Shown here in pieces: positions 1 to 8,934 of a stretch of DNA of 64,000 bases (its first letter is position 1; every line of letters begins with the position of its first letter). Under the pieces are notes generated by a model. The model searched no databases, was not told where the DNA came from, and saw nothing but the letters and a program-made list of their open reading frames with translations. The DNA is from Chitinophaga pinensis (GTDB lineage: Bacteria > Bacteroidota > Bacteroidia > Flavobacteriales_D > Crocinitomicaceae). A program made the position numbers and the translations under genes. Where the stretch lies: the NCBI GenBank assembly GCA_945902745.1, contig CAMDNE010000002.1, positions 124,001-188,000 of the forward strand. The letters run 5' to 3'.

Positions 1-8
1 TATCTTTG
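1..8 (+). promoter_or_regulatory. -7 promoter box (TATCTTTG)
   Basis: The first eight bases match the Bacteroidota -7 consensus TAnnTTTG exactly and sit 20 bases before the ATG of the lipoprotein gene. The -33 element would lie outside the window, so only half of the promoter can be seen. Confidence 0.5.
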
Positions 9-28
9 ATACAACTAAACGAAGAAGC

Positions 29-472
29 ATGAAATTAATTTTAACCGCTCTATTATTACTTAGCATTGCAACACTTCAGTCTTGCGGTGAGAAAGGAGTA
101 AACGATGAAACAGCAAAAGAAGAAAATACTGTTGTTTCTATAAATGGCGATTGGACGTTACACAAAGATGAAAAGAACGGAAAAAAACTAGATTATTCTG
201 GTAAACCAACTGCTGTTACATTGACGTTAAAAGAAAATGGTTATTTCATCTTTTTTGATAAAATCACTAACGAAAAAATCAGTGATTCAGGAGTCGCTAA
301 AATTCAAGAGCGTTACAAAGGTCAGTATGACTTGGATGGAAAAGAATTAAGCTTAAACCATTTTGTAAATGATTCACTTGTTTCAGAAAGCTACACAATA
401 CAAAGCTTAACAGCCACTGAATTGATTCTGAAAAGCAATACAACAAAAAATATTCAACATTTTAAAAAATAA
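29..472 (+). CDS. lipocalin-like lipoprotein
   Basis: A 147-residue protein with a short hydrophobic signal peptide ending in a lipobox (LQSC, Cys19), so it should be lipid-anchored in the envelope. The mature part opens with the pattern NGDWTL followed by alternating beta-strand-like segments, as in the small lipocalin-like lipoproteins common in Flavobacteriia (inference from pattern, not from a search). No catalytic motif is visible. It stands alone: a -7 box lies just upstream and an intrinsic terminator directly follows the stop codon. Ligand and role are unknown. Confidence 0.7.
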   Translation: MKLILTALLLLSIATLQSCGEKGVNDETAKEENTVVSINGDWTLHKDEKNGKKLDYSGKPTAVTLTLKENGYFIFFDKITNEKISDSGVAKIQERYKGQYDLDGKELSLNHFVNDSLVSESYTIQSLTATELILKSNTTKNIQHFKK

Positions 473-493
473 GAGGCTTGACCTCTTTTTTTA
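471..493 (+). terminator. intrinsic terminator
   Basis: The stem AAGAGG / CCTCTT with a five-base loop is followed by a run of T. It starts at the stop codon of the lipoprotein gene and separates it from the downstream Sua5-like gene. Confidence 0.7.
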
Positions 494-500
494 TGCTTAT

Positions 501-1118
501 ATGTTAGTAGAGATAAACCCAAATAACATTGATTCAAGACTTATAAAACAAGCCGTTGAAGTTTTGAAAAAAGGTGGCGTAATCATTTTTCCAACCGATA
601 CAGTATACAGTATGGGCTGTGATTTATTCAATAAAAAAGCACTGAATAACTTAGCTAAACTAAAGGATATCAAACTTAGTAAAGCGCAATTTTCGATTAT
701 TTGTCATGATTTGAGTCATTTATCCGATTATGTAAAACAAATTGACCGACCTATTTTCAAGTTACTCAAACAATCATTACCTGGTCCTTTTACATTTATC
801 ATGAATGCCACAAATGAGATTCCACGGTTATTTGATACGAATAGAAAAGAAATCGGAATTAGAATTCCCGATAATAATATCATATTAGAAATTGTAAGAG
901 AATTAGGAAATCCAATTGCAACTACTTCTCTTCACAATCAAGAAGATGAAATCATGGATTATTTCACCGATCCTTATGCGATATACGAGCGTTATGACGA
1001 CGATGTTGAAATGATTATTGACGGAGGGTACGGAAATCTTGAAGCGTCTACAATAATCGATTGCACAGGTTCAGCCCCAGAAATAATTCGACAAGGAATT
1101 GGTAAATTAGACTTATGA
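501..1118 (+). CDS. L-threonylcarbamoyladenylate synthase, Sua5/YrdC/YciO family
   Basis: A 205-residue single-domain YrdC-type protein. The N-terminal stretch KKGGVIIFPTDTVYSMGCD (about residues 24-42) is the family signature, and IGIRIPDN and ATTSLH in the middle match the fold's later strands. The family makes threonylcarbamoyl-AMP from threonine, bicarbonate and ATP for the t6A modification of ANN-decoding tRNAs. The C-terminal Sua5 extension is absent, so this is the short YrdC/YciO type; YciO paralogues may have another role. The stop overlaps the start of the amidotransferase gene by four bases (ATGA), indicating translational coupling. Confidence 0.85.
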   Translation: MLVEINPNNIDSRLIKQAVEVLKKGGVIIFPTDTVYSMGCDLFNKKALNNLAKLKDIKLSKAQFSIICHDLSHLSDYVKQIDRPIFKLLKQSLPGPFTFIMNATNEIPRLFDTNRKEIGIRIPDNNIILEIVRELGNPIATTSLHNQEDEIMDYFTDPYAIYERYDDDVEMIIDGGYGNLEASTIIDCTGSAPEIIRQGIGKLDL

Positions 1119-1675
1119 TCCTAATACTAAATTGCGGTAGTTCTAAAACTCAATACATCGAGGAAATTATCGATGAATTTAGTGACTTTAAGACACTTCC
1201 AGTCTTAGATTTCAAAGAAGAAGATTTAGAAAATTTTACAGGCGTTGTGATTACTGGTGCCCCGCTTTTAATTACAGAGCAAAATATGCTCCCATTCATT
1301 CAAAAATTAGCATGGATCAAAGAAACAACAATTCCAGTTTTAGGCATTTGTTTCGGTCATCAATTGATGGGTTTAGTTTTCGGTGCTTTTGGCTCAAGAA
1401 TGCGAGAAGATAGGGATTGGCAAACTATTGAAGTATTTGAAGACTGTCCCTTGTTTGATAAACTCCCAACAGAATTTGAAATGATGGAGGATCACTGCGA
1501 AACAATTTCTATTCCTCCAGGATTTAAGTTAGTAGGAACTTCTGATGCGTGTGTTAATGAAGCTATGCAACACGCTTCCCTCCCACTTTTTGGCGTTCAA
1601 TTTCACCCAGAGATCTCAGGGAATTTAGGTAGGGTGATATTTGATAATTTCGTGAATTATTGTTTACGGAGATAG
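1115..1675 (+). CDS. class I glutamine amidotransferase (GMP synthase-like domain)
   Basis: A 186-residue stand-alone GATase1 domain. The nucleophile elbow GICFGHQ carries the catalytic Cys and the QFHPE motif near the end supplies the His and Glu, so the triad looks intact. It resembles the amidotransferase half of GMP synthase and small GATase1 proteins, but no synthetase domain is fused or encoded next to it, so the acceptor of the ammonia is unknown. It overlaps the upstream Sua5-like gene by four bases, which suggests joint translation. Its convergent neighbour ends four bases after its stop. Confidence 0.8.
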   Translation: MILILNCGSSKTQYIEEIIDEFSDFKTLPVLDFKEEDLENFTGVVITGAPLLITEQNMLPFIQKLAWIKETTIPVLGICFGHQLMGLVFGAFGSRMREDRDWQTIEVFEDCPLFDKLPTEFEMMEDHCETISIPPGFKLVGTSDACVNEAMQHASLPLFGVQFHPEISGNLGRVIFDNFVNYCLRR

Positions 1676-1678
1676 TTT

Positions 1679-2446
1679 TCAAAGACCAATTCCTCCATCC
1701 AGCCATTTTTTAAAATCATTCACCCTATCACGACTAACAATGCTAACTTCATCTTCGAGGTGGATTGCTTTAACTTTTAATCGGCTATTGAAATACGCAA
1801 CTGACTTCTGAATGGAGTTCATTGTAATCAAAACTTTACGATTGATTCTGAAAAACAAATTTGATTCAATCAAATTTTCTAATTGGTCGAGTGTGTAATC
1901 AATTGGATAACGTTTATTTAATTCGGTTACAAGCATAACAACGCCATCTTCAGCAATAAAATGAACAATATCCTCTGTTTTAACAGAAATGATATTGTCT
2001 CCAATTTTAACCATAAAACGTGTTTTGAATTGCTTAGCGAAAGTTGAATATTCTTTGGCTAAATCTTCTAAGTGAAATGTTGGCTTTACAAAATTAATTT
2101 TCTTGAATTTATCCAAAGCGTTTTTTAATTCTTCAATCCCAATTGGCTTCAATAAATAGTCAATACTATTTAATTTAAATGCTTTAATGGCATATTCATC
2201 AAAAGCAGTAGTGAATATGATGGGTATATCAATCTGAACACTTGAGAAAATATCAAAACTTAATCCATCTGCTATATGAATATCCACAAAAATTAAATCA
2301 ACATTGGTGTTTTGCTGAAAATACGCTATGCTTTTTTTTACAGAATCAAATGTTTCAATTACTTCGATTGATGAATCAACTCGTCCTAATAATTTAATAA
2401 GAAAATCAGCCGACAACTTCTCGTCTTCAATAATAATTGCTCTCAT
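1679..2446 (-). CDS. LytTR-family response regulator
   Basis: A 255-residue two-domain regulator. The receiver domain (about 1-120) has the acidic pair E7/D8, the phospho-acceptor D55 in FVDIH, a conserved Thr in FTTAFDEYAIKAF and the Lys in LLKP. The C-terminal half (about 150-250) is a LytTR DNA-binding domain with the pattern FFRINRKVLITMNSI. I start at 2446 (MRAIIIEDE), since six extra residues upstream are not receiver-like. It is the last gene of a minus-strand operon behind a histidine kinase and a TonB-dependent receptor, so it probably regulates uptake or envelope genes in response to that receptor's substrate (inference). Confidence 0.88.
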   Translation of the reverse strand: MRAIIIEDEKLSADFLIKLLGRVDSSIEVIETFDSVKKSIAYFQQNTNVDLIFVDIHIADGLSFDIFSSVQIDIPIIFTTAFDEYAIKAFKLNSIDYLLKPIGIEELKNALDKFKKINFVKPTFHLEDLAKEYSTFAKQFKTRFMVKIGDNIISVKTEDIVHFIAEDGVVMLVTELNKRYPIDYTLDQLENLIESNLFFRINRKVLITMNSIQKSVAYFNSRLKVKAIHLEDEVSIVSRDRVNDFKKWLDGGIGL

Positions 2447-2561
2447 TTTATACCATTTTAACACTTCGATGTGCTCTGTGCATTGCTTTGAATTTACTCC
2501 TCTAAAATTAGGTGTAATACCGATCTGGATTTGGTTATGCTGGATTTTTATTCCAGTATTA

Positions 2562-3599
2562 TCAAATACTAATCGGTGTTAGTTCTAAAATAGGAATTTT
2601 CACACTGAAAGTTTTTTCCGTTTGACTAACCTCAACTTGAGAACTGGTAAAAAAAGAATAACGATCTTTGATGTTTTGTAACCCAGTACCAGAAGTTGGT
2701 TCGTGATTCTTTCTCAATTGTTTGTTATTGACAACTTCAATGAAATTACCCTCTTCTTTAATTTCAATTTTCAGTGGTGATTCAGAAGAGATTTCATTGT
2801 GTTTTATAGCATTTTCAACCAATAATTGAATTGTTAATGGTGGTACCAAAAACGAATTCTTTGAAGGGTCAATAGTAATGACAAACTCTATGTTTTTATC
2901 AAAACGAATTTGAAGTAGAAAAATATACGACTTTATAAAAGTCATTTCACTTTCTATTGTTGCCAATTCAATGTCTTTATTTTCAAGAATGTATCGGTAT
3001 ACTTTTGATAACTGATTGATGAAATCTACTGCCCTATCTTGATTTTCATATACTAATGAAGTTAAAACACTTAAATTATTAAAGAGAAAGTGAGGATTGA
3101 TTTGATTTTTTAAATTTTGTAATTGCATTTGAGCTGTTTCAGTCTTATATCGTTCTATTTCAACCAGAGACTTTTTCCAATGTCCAAAAAACTGTGCACC
3201 GATATCAATAGAATTGATGATCAATGCTGTCATACTTCCTATTATTAAGGATACAGATAAAAAATCCTTTTGCTTATCTACAGGATATTCACAAATGAAA
3301 TGGTTAAAAAGATATATTCCACAGTATATAATGATAACTGTATAACTGGTACTCAAAAGAAGTTGGACTAAAATTCTTTTTTTGATATGATCTTGCCATT
3401 GAATTTTTTTATTCAAATAATTATCAAGTAAAATATTTCCTTCCCAAACAAAAACAGTAATTACAATGCATATTATAAAATCCCATATTTCATTATGATT
3501 TTCAATTTTATGCTTTACAATATTATTAAGGATGTAAAAAATGATCATCCCTACTATTACCATAAATAAAAACCTGATTTTTCCTTTTGCCATCTTCAA
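2562..3599 (-). CDS. LytS/YehU-type sensor histidine kinase
   Basis: A 345-residue membrane kinase. There are about four hydrophobic segments within residues 8-135, then a short coiled coil and the His_kinase motif NQINPHFLFNNL with the probable phospho-acceptor His170. The ATPase part contains LLVENAIKHN (N box) and GTGLQNIKDR (G box). There is no separate sensor domain, so sensing is probably through the membrane segments. It lies 18 bases after the TonB-dependent receptor and about 115 bases before its LytTR regulator. A second Met at 3593 is an equally good start. Confidence 0.88.
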   Translation of the reverse strand: MKMAKGKIRFLFMVIVGMIIFYILNNIVKHKIENHNEIWDFIICIVITVFVWEGNILLDNYLNKKIQWQDHIKKRILVQLLLSTSYTVIIIYCGIYLFNHFICEYPVDKQKDFLSVSLIIGSMTALIINSIDIGAQFFGHWKKSLVEIERYKTETAQMQLQNLKNQINPHFLFNNLSVLTSLVYENQDRAVDFINQLSKVYRYILENKDIELATIESEMTFIKSYIFLLQIRFDKNIEFVITIDPSKNSFLVPPLTIQLLVENAIKHNEISSESPLKIEIKEEGNFIEVVNNKQLRKNHEPTSGTGLQNIKDRYSFFTSSQVEVSQTEKTFSVKIPILELTPISI

Positions 3600-3617
3600 A
3601 TATATGTGTTATCCAAC

Positions 3618-5996
3618 TTAAAATTGAATCTTGTAAACAAAATTGGGAAAGAACCCAATCTGATAAGCTGTATTAATTGTGTTTGTTAATGGATTATATC
3701 TTTCGGCGAAAACATTTTTATGGTTTGTAATATTTTGAATATCGAAATAGATTGATTGGGCAATTTTTCTTTTCTTGCTGTTCATTACAAAACCAATTTT
3801 AAAATCCATTCGAAAAAAGTCAGGATTTCTTTCTGAAAAAGCATAGTCATCTCCTTTTAAAACTTGTTGACCTAAAAGTTGTGAAGCAGCTAAGTCAACA
3901 GGTGTGAAATATCTCCCTCCGGCTTGAGTCATTTTGAAATCTAACGTAATTCTATTTCTTTTCTCTTTACCGATTTTAAATTCTTTTCCAACTAAAATAT
4001 TATATACATATTGTCCATTAAATGCAGTATTGTGTTGAATACCATCGCTTCCTTTAAATTTTGATTGGTAAATTGAACCTGTTGCTAATCCATAATACCC
4101 TTTGCTAAAAAATTTCTCAATCGTTAACTCAAGTCCATAATTGGTTCCCGTTCCTGTGTTTTCAAGATAAGAATTCTCATTTGGAAAAAAGCTTGCTCCT
4201 GCATTCAACATCGTGTAACTACTAGGCAACGCTGTAACAGGAACATTATACAATTGTTGAAAATAAACCTCAGTTTTTACTCTCCAGTCTTTTATCGGAA
4301 ATAAATCGTACCCTAAAACATAATGCATGCTTCTCGTGAAATCTAGATTTTTATTCGTTTCAACATAACTACCATCAGCTAATTGGGTTCTATAAAAATA
4401 AACATCTGTTGGTTGCATTTGACTGTGCATTCCATAACCTAAACTCAAAGCATTTTTTTCATTTATTTGAAATTTCAATCCAATTCTTGGTTCAATAGAA
4501 GCTGATTTATTTAGCACTAAATATTGTGAGTGTAAACCTGCATTTAGCGTCCATTTATTCGTAAAACTATATTTGACATGTCCATATGCTTGAAGCAAAG
4601 ACGTACTATTTTTGTAATCCCAAATTTGAATCCAGTCAGGAGTATATGTTCTATTTCTATAAAAAAGATTCAGATTGAGAATCTCATCGATTAATCCAAA
4701 TTTCAAAAACAATTTCGAATTAACCTTTACATTATAAGAGGTATTTAGTGAATACCTTAGTTGAGAGGTAGTATTTTCAATCACACGTGTAACTGACTGG
4801 TCTTGACTGTTTATTGTGTCTTCATCGTAATTAGAGGCTGAATATGTCGCTCCAATAACTGTTTTGAAATAGGATTTATCATTCACCCGAATAAAATGAC
4901 TCAAACCAACTAAACCTAAGCTACTCTGGAAATAACTATCTCTTGAAGGATTAGCAAATAAGTCCGCGCTATCTATTTTATCATGATCAAAGAAAATATG
5001 ACTTTTTCCTCCTAATCCAAACAACACAAACTTTCCAAACTTACTTGTTCCACTAGTGAATTTGAAAGATATATCTTGATAAAAAGGTGTTGCGGCAGTT
5101 CCAATTGGCAATCCAATTGCTTGTGCTACGCCTGTAAATGAATATCGGTAAGCCACTAAATAAGAGGAACCTTTTGTTTTATTAATTGGCCCTTCGGTCA
5201 TTCCTTCAATTCCCGTTAAAGCTCCAATTTGAAAAGTGTGTTCCCTTTTATCCGAATTACCTTTTCTAAAACCCAAATCAAAAACACCCGCATTTGCATT
5301 TCCGTATTCAGAAGGAAATGCTGATGTGAAAAAATCAGAATTCTTCAAAACGTTTGTGTTAATGCCACTTACAGGCCCTCCTGTTGTTCCAATTGTAGAA
5401 AAATGATTCGGATTTGGTATATTTAACCCTTCTATTCTCCACAAAACACCACTTGGTGAATTTCCTCTTATAACTAAATCATTTCTTGAATCATCTGGAG
5501 AACTAACCCCTGCAAAGTTTGCCGCCATTCTTGAAGGATCTGATCTGCCGCCAGCAAAACGATTTACTTCTTCTGTACTAAATGAACGAGCACTGACTGT
5601 CGCCATTTCGTTAATTGTCTCATTCTTTTTATATGCTTTAACTACAACTTCTTTGATATCTTGAATATTTTCTTCCAAGGCAACTTCTAAAGAAACTTCC
5701 TTTCCAGCTGTTACGACGACATTTGGAATCAGTACTGTTTTGTATCCACTAAAAGTAAATTGAATATCGTATCTTCCGGATTGAATCTCATTCAAATGGA
5801 AAATCCCATCAATATCTGTGATTGCTTTCTTGGTCGTGTCAACAGCATTCACAGAAACTAATACTCCTGGCAAAGTTTGTTGGGACTGCTTATCAACAAC
5901 AACTCCTTTAATTGTTTGACCTTTACTTTGTGCAAATGCATTTGTGGATAGTAATCCAAAAATAAATACGATTAAAATGCTTAATGTTCGTTTCAT
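3618..5996 (-). CDS. TonB-dependent outer membrane receptor with carboxypeptidase-regulatory domain
   Basis: A 792-residue outer membrane protein. A signal peptide (MKRTLSILIV to NAFAQ) is followed by a CarboxypepD_reg-like beta-sandwich (about 28-105), a plug domain (about 125-235, with NLVIRGNSPSGVLWRIEG) and a long beta-barrel ending in the terminal aromatic FVYKIQF. I use the ATG at 5996; twenty residues upstream contain no signal-peptide features and overlap the promoter. There is no SusD partner nearby, so it is a general TonB-dependent transporter rather than a SusC. The substrate cannot be read from the sequence. A LytS/LytTR two-component pair follows in the same operon. Confidence 0.88.
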   Translation of the reverse strand: MKRTLSILIVFIFGLLSTNAFAQSKGQTIKGVVVDKQSQQTLPGVLVSVNAVDTTKKAITDIDGIFHLNEIQSGRYDIQFTFSGYKTVLIPNVVVTAGKEVSLEVALEENIQDIKEVVVKAYKKNETINEMATVSARSFSTEEVNRFAGGRSDPSRMAANFAGVSSPDDSRNDLVIRGNSPSGVLWRIEGLNIPNPNHFSTIGTTGGPVSGINTNVLKNSDFFTSAFPSEYGNANAGVFDLGFRKGNSDKREHTFQIGALTGIEGMTEGPINKTKGSSYLVAYRYSFTGVAQAIGLPIGTAATPFYQDISFKFTSGTSKFGKFVLFGLGGKSHIFFDHDKIDSADLFANPSRDSYFQSSLGLVGLSHFIRVNDKSYFKTVIGATYSASNYDEDTINSQDQSVTRVIENTTSQLRYSLNTSYNVKVNSKLFLKFGLIDEILNLNLFYRNRTYTPDWIQIWDYKNSTSLLQAYGHVKYSFTNKWTLNAGLHSQYLVLNKSASIEPRIGLKFQINEKNALSLGYGMHSQMQPTDVYFYRTQLADGSYVETNKNLDFTRSMHYVLGYDLFPIKDWRVKTEVYFQQLYNVPVTALPSSYTMLNAGASFFPNENSYLENTGTGTNYGLELTIEKFFSKGYYGLATGSIYQSKFKGSDGIQHNTAFNGQYVYNILVGKEFKIGKEKRNRITLDFKMTQAGGRYFTPVDLAASQLLGQQVLKGDDYAFSERNPDFFRMDFKIGFVMNSKKRKIAQSIYFDIQNITNHKNVFAERYNPLTNTINTAYQIGFFPNFVYKIQF

Positions 5997-6014
5997 GTAA
6001 AATAATTTATGGCA

Positions 6015-6022
6015 CAAACATA
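6015..6022 (-). promoter_or_regulatory. -7 promoter box for the TonB-receptor operon
   Basis: On the minus strand the sequence reads TATGTTTG, an exact TAnnTTTG box, about 20 bases upstream of the ATG at 5996. It would drive the receptor/kinase/regulator operon. Confidence 0.5.
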
Positions 6023-6171
6023 AAGTTATAAAATAATACATCCTTAAACTTTCCAATGAATCGTAGAATTAGATGGTTGAATTGTAAATTAAACTGCAAT
6101 AGACATTTCATTGTTGAAAGAATGTTTCTTTCACTTAATTATTCATTCAGATAATATCTGATATTCGTAAA

Positions 6172-7611
6172 ATGGTATTAAGTAGATTTTGGCTCATCAT
6201 TTTTATTTCATCGATAATTTTTATCGTTGCAGGACTTTTCACTTCTAATCACTATTCAATTGATTATATGTTGAATGGGAAAAAGGACAATCCAGTTTTA
6301 ATAGGTGAAAAATATCTAAACAAATTACCTAAAAGCTTGCAAGATTCGTTGAAAATTGCTCCTGAATCGACCGTTATAGTAGATTTTAATCCTTCAGATG
6401 TTGATACGACTTACGTTTACAAAAATAAAACAGTTCAGATATACAGCGGACTTCAAAAATCAGATGGATTATTAGAAACGTGTAAAACGAGTCTTTTCGA
6501 CTTAATCTTACCATTGATGGCATATTTAGCTTTTTTCTGTGGAATAATGCAATTACTTATTGATTCAGGTGCAACAGAGCGTTTAGCACGCCGATTAAGC
6601 CCCTTCTTTATGAAAGTTTTTCCTTCCATTCCAAAAGGACATGAATCAATCTCCTATATGACTTTAAACTTTTCTGCCAATTTACTTGGTTTGGATTCTG
6701 CTGCAACTCCTTTTGGATTAAAGGCCATGCAAAGCTTACAGGAAATAAATCCTGAAAAAGAAAAAGCGAGTGATGCACAAATCATGTTCATGTGCTTACA
6801 TGCAGCTGGTTTGACATTGATTCCAACTTCAATAATTGGTTATCGTGCAGCGCAAGACGCAGCGAATCCTGCTGATGTAATGTTACCTTGTATTATCACA
6901 TCTTTTATTGGAACTATTGCCGCATTTTTAATTGTTGGAATCAGACAACGCATCAATTTTAAAAGTGCGACGTTATTGGTTGCTTTGTTTTCAATCATTG
7001 CCGGAATTGTTGGCTTGCTATTCTATGTTAGTAGTTTGGATTTGATTGGTAAGAATTATTTCACTACAAACTTTTCAAGTTTTTTACTTTTGGCGATTAT
7101 TGGTTTCACACTGCTTTTCTCCTTTAAAAACGAGAAGAAATTTCAAGAAAAAGAAACAACTATTTTCGATGCTTTTGTTGTGGGTGCAAGAAACGGATTG
7201 AATACAGCAGTTGCGATTTTTCCGTATGTTTTGGGAATGCTAGTTGCTATTTCACTTTTTCGTAATAGTGGTCTTTTTGAAGTCATTAGTAAGTGGATTT
7301 CAAATGGATTCTTCATGGTTGGTGTATCCAAAGACATTACTGATTCTTTACCTGTTGCTATGTTGCGACCATTTAGTTCCAGTGGATCTCGAGGATTTAT
7401 GATTGATTCCATGCAAACATTTGGTCCTGATTCATTAACTGGCAGATTGAGTTGCATTTTCCAATGTAGCGCAGAAACAACATTTTATGTAATTGCTGTT
7501 TATTTTGGAGCAATCAATGTTCGTAATACACGTTATACATTAGGAACAATGTTATTGGTAGATTTGATTTGTGTTGTTACAGCAATTCTGGTTGCTTTAT
7601 GGTTCTTCTAA
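6172..7611 (+). CDS. fused SpmA-SpmB nucleoside-recognition (Gate) membrane protein
   Basis: A 479-residue polytopic membrane protein. After an N-terminal membrane anchor and a hydrophilic segment (about 25-105), two Gate/nucleoside-recognition domains follow: the first (about 115-260) contains LNFSANLLGLDSAATPFGLK, typical of SpmA, and the second (about 320-479) contains LPVAMLRPFSSSGSRG, typical of SpmB. In sporulating Firmicutes these are separate genes; the fusion is common in Bacteroidota, where the transported or sensed ligand is unknown. The next gene starts 14 bases downstream and is probably co-transcribed. Confidence 0.85.
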   Translation: MVLSRFWLIIFISSIIFIVAGLFTSNHYSIDYMLNGKKDNPVLIGEKYLNKLPKSLQDSLKIAPESTVIVDFNPSDVDTTYVYKNKTVQIYSGLQKSDGLLETCKTSLFDLILPLMAYLAFFCGIMQLLIDSGATERLARRLSPFFMKVFPSIPKGHESISYMTLNFSANLLGLDSAATPFGLKAMQSLQEINPEKEKASDAQIMFMCLHAAGLTLIPTSIIGYRAAQDAANPADVMLPCIITSFIGTIAAFLIVGIRQRINFKSATLLVALFSIIAGIVGLLFYVSSLDLIGKNYFTTNFSSFLLLAIIGFTLLFSFKNEKKFQEKETTIFDAFVVGARNGLNTAVAIFPYVLGMLVAISLFRNSGLFEVISKWISNGFFMVGVSKDITDSLPVAMLRPFSSSGSRGFMIDSMQTFGPDSLTGRLSCIFQCSAETTFYVIAVYFGAINVRNTRYTLGTMLLVDLICVVTAILVALWFF

Positions 7612-7625
7612 ATTGGGATTGAGAA

Positions 7626-8111
7626 ATGTTTAACTGGTTCAGAAAAAAAGGAAAAGCCAATGCAAAATCGGTAAATGATGTTACAAAAGTGACTGTCTAC
7701 CCAATTGATTATCCTCCAAAAATAATTTTAGCTTGGGCGAAAGCAATCGAAGGGAATGAAGAAATTCTTTTTTGGCTCCGCGACAATGGCTATACTGAAT
7801 TAGTCATGGCTACTTATGCAATTTCTTTAAAAAAAGAAGCACGTACTTGGTTAACAGCCAATGGATATCCACATTTAATGGCAATGATCAATGCTGCCGA
7901 AGGAAATGAAATGGCACAGAAATGGCTTTTGGCTCATGGATTTGAAATGTTATACCACGTGGCAATGGCCATTGAAGATGAAGAAGAAAGTTGGGTATGG
8001 TTAGGTAATAATGTTACCGCAGATATGTTTCTTTTAACAAAAACCATCAAAAAAATAAAAGATCAAATAGAGGAAAGTCACAATGATGTGCACACTTTCA
8101 GAAAAGACTAA
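7626..8111 (+). CDS. protein of four 25-residue helical repeats
   Basis: A 161-residue cytosolic protein with no signal or membrane segment. I do not recognise a family. After a basic N-terminus (1-27), residues 40-139 consist of exactly four 25-residue units without gaps: 40-64, 65-89, 90-114 and 115-139. The shared pattern is A-[IA]-E-x(7)-W-L-x(2)-N-G-[YF] with Leu or Met in the second helix; unit 4 is the most diverged. A lone ILAWAK before unit 1 looks like the end of a capping half-unit. This suggests a small alpha-solenoid for protein binding. It lies 14 bases after the SpmAB fusion gene, so a role with that membrane protein is plausible (inference). Confidence 0.75.
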   Translation: MFNWFRKKGKANAKSVNDVTKVTVYPIDYPPKIILAWAKAIEGNEEILFWLRDNGYTELVMATYAISLKKEARTWLTANGYPHLMAMINAAEGNEMAQKWLLAHGFEMLYHVAMAIEDEEESWVWLGNNVTADMFLLTKTIKKIKDQIEESHNDVHTFRKD

Positions 8112-8118
8112 AGCATCA

Positions 8119-8742
8119 TTAAACACCTTTAAATTCAGCATTCAATTTCCTCGAAATTCCTGTTGTTTTGTCTTCTACAACACAACTGATTTTTAAAATT
8201 TGTCCTTCAGTGCTTTTCTTTATAACTAAAAGAACTTCATCTGTAAAATAATCACCTTTTCCGTTGAACGTTAATTCGCCAAGTGTAACTTCCCAAGAAA
8301 GGATTTGCAAAGGAATTTTTAATGAAACCTCCGAAGGATATCCAGCAGATAATTTTAAATTTTCTTTATTGATACTTTCACCATTTGATTGATTTCCTAA
8401 AAAAATCTCAAAATATGGCAAGCGAGAAACTTGAAAATTTTCCTCCTTAATCAAAACATCTTTTTTATCACGAATTTGTAATTGAACTTTCGTAAAACCT
8501 TTGTCCGGTGTGATCTTGTACTTCAAATGCTCTGTATCACTATTTGTTAATTTCTCTAATTGGCAATTGACACAAGAAACAACCAGATCTTTGGCATCCA
8601 TTCCAATTGCTGGTAAAATAGTAAAAGTGTTTACAAAACCAAGATATATAGCATAAGGAGATTCTCTATCATCAAAATGAATTGTTTGAGCTGAACAGAA
8701 AATTGGAAATGTAAAACTAAGAATTACAGCTATTTTTTTCAT
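8119..8742 (-). CDS. secreted protein resembling the GldM/PorM C-terminal domains
   Basis: A 207-residue protein with a signal peptide (cleavage after about CSAQ, residue 19). The part from YAIYLGFVNTFTI to KGFTKVQLQI has the strand and turn pattern of GldM's third domain, and the end, with IPLQILSWEV, a stretch before VIKKSTEGQ and then GISRKLNAEF, matches the layout of GldM's fourth domain. Real GldM is about 500 residues with a transmembrane anchor and two more domains; those are absent, and no gldKLN genes are nearby. It is therefore best read as a free periplasmic GldM-C-like protein. The assignment rests on pattern memory. Confidence 0.6.
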   Translation of the reverse strand: MKKIAVILSFTFPIFCSAQTIHFDDRESPYAIYLGFVNTFTILPAIGMDAKDLVVSCVNCQLEKLTNSDTEHLKYKITPDKGFTKVQLQIRDKKDVLIKEENFQVSRLPYFEIFLGNQSNGESINKENLKLSAGYPSEVSLKIPLQILSWEVTLGELTFNGKGDYFTDEVLLVIKKSTEGQILKISCVVEDKTTGISRKLNAEFKGV

Positions 8743-8934
8743 GACGTTGATTATTAAGTAAATATTAGATCAATACTTGACTAAACTTCGGTAATATTTT
8801 TGTTCTTTCCTAATTTATTTTGATCGTGGAAAAATAGTATTAATGCATCCTTTAAACGTTCCTTATTTGAACGAATTCAAATACTAATTGTATAGCGCTA
8901 AGTTCAATGAATAATAATAAAAAATATCCTACTT

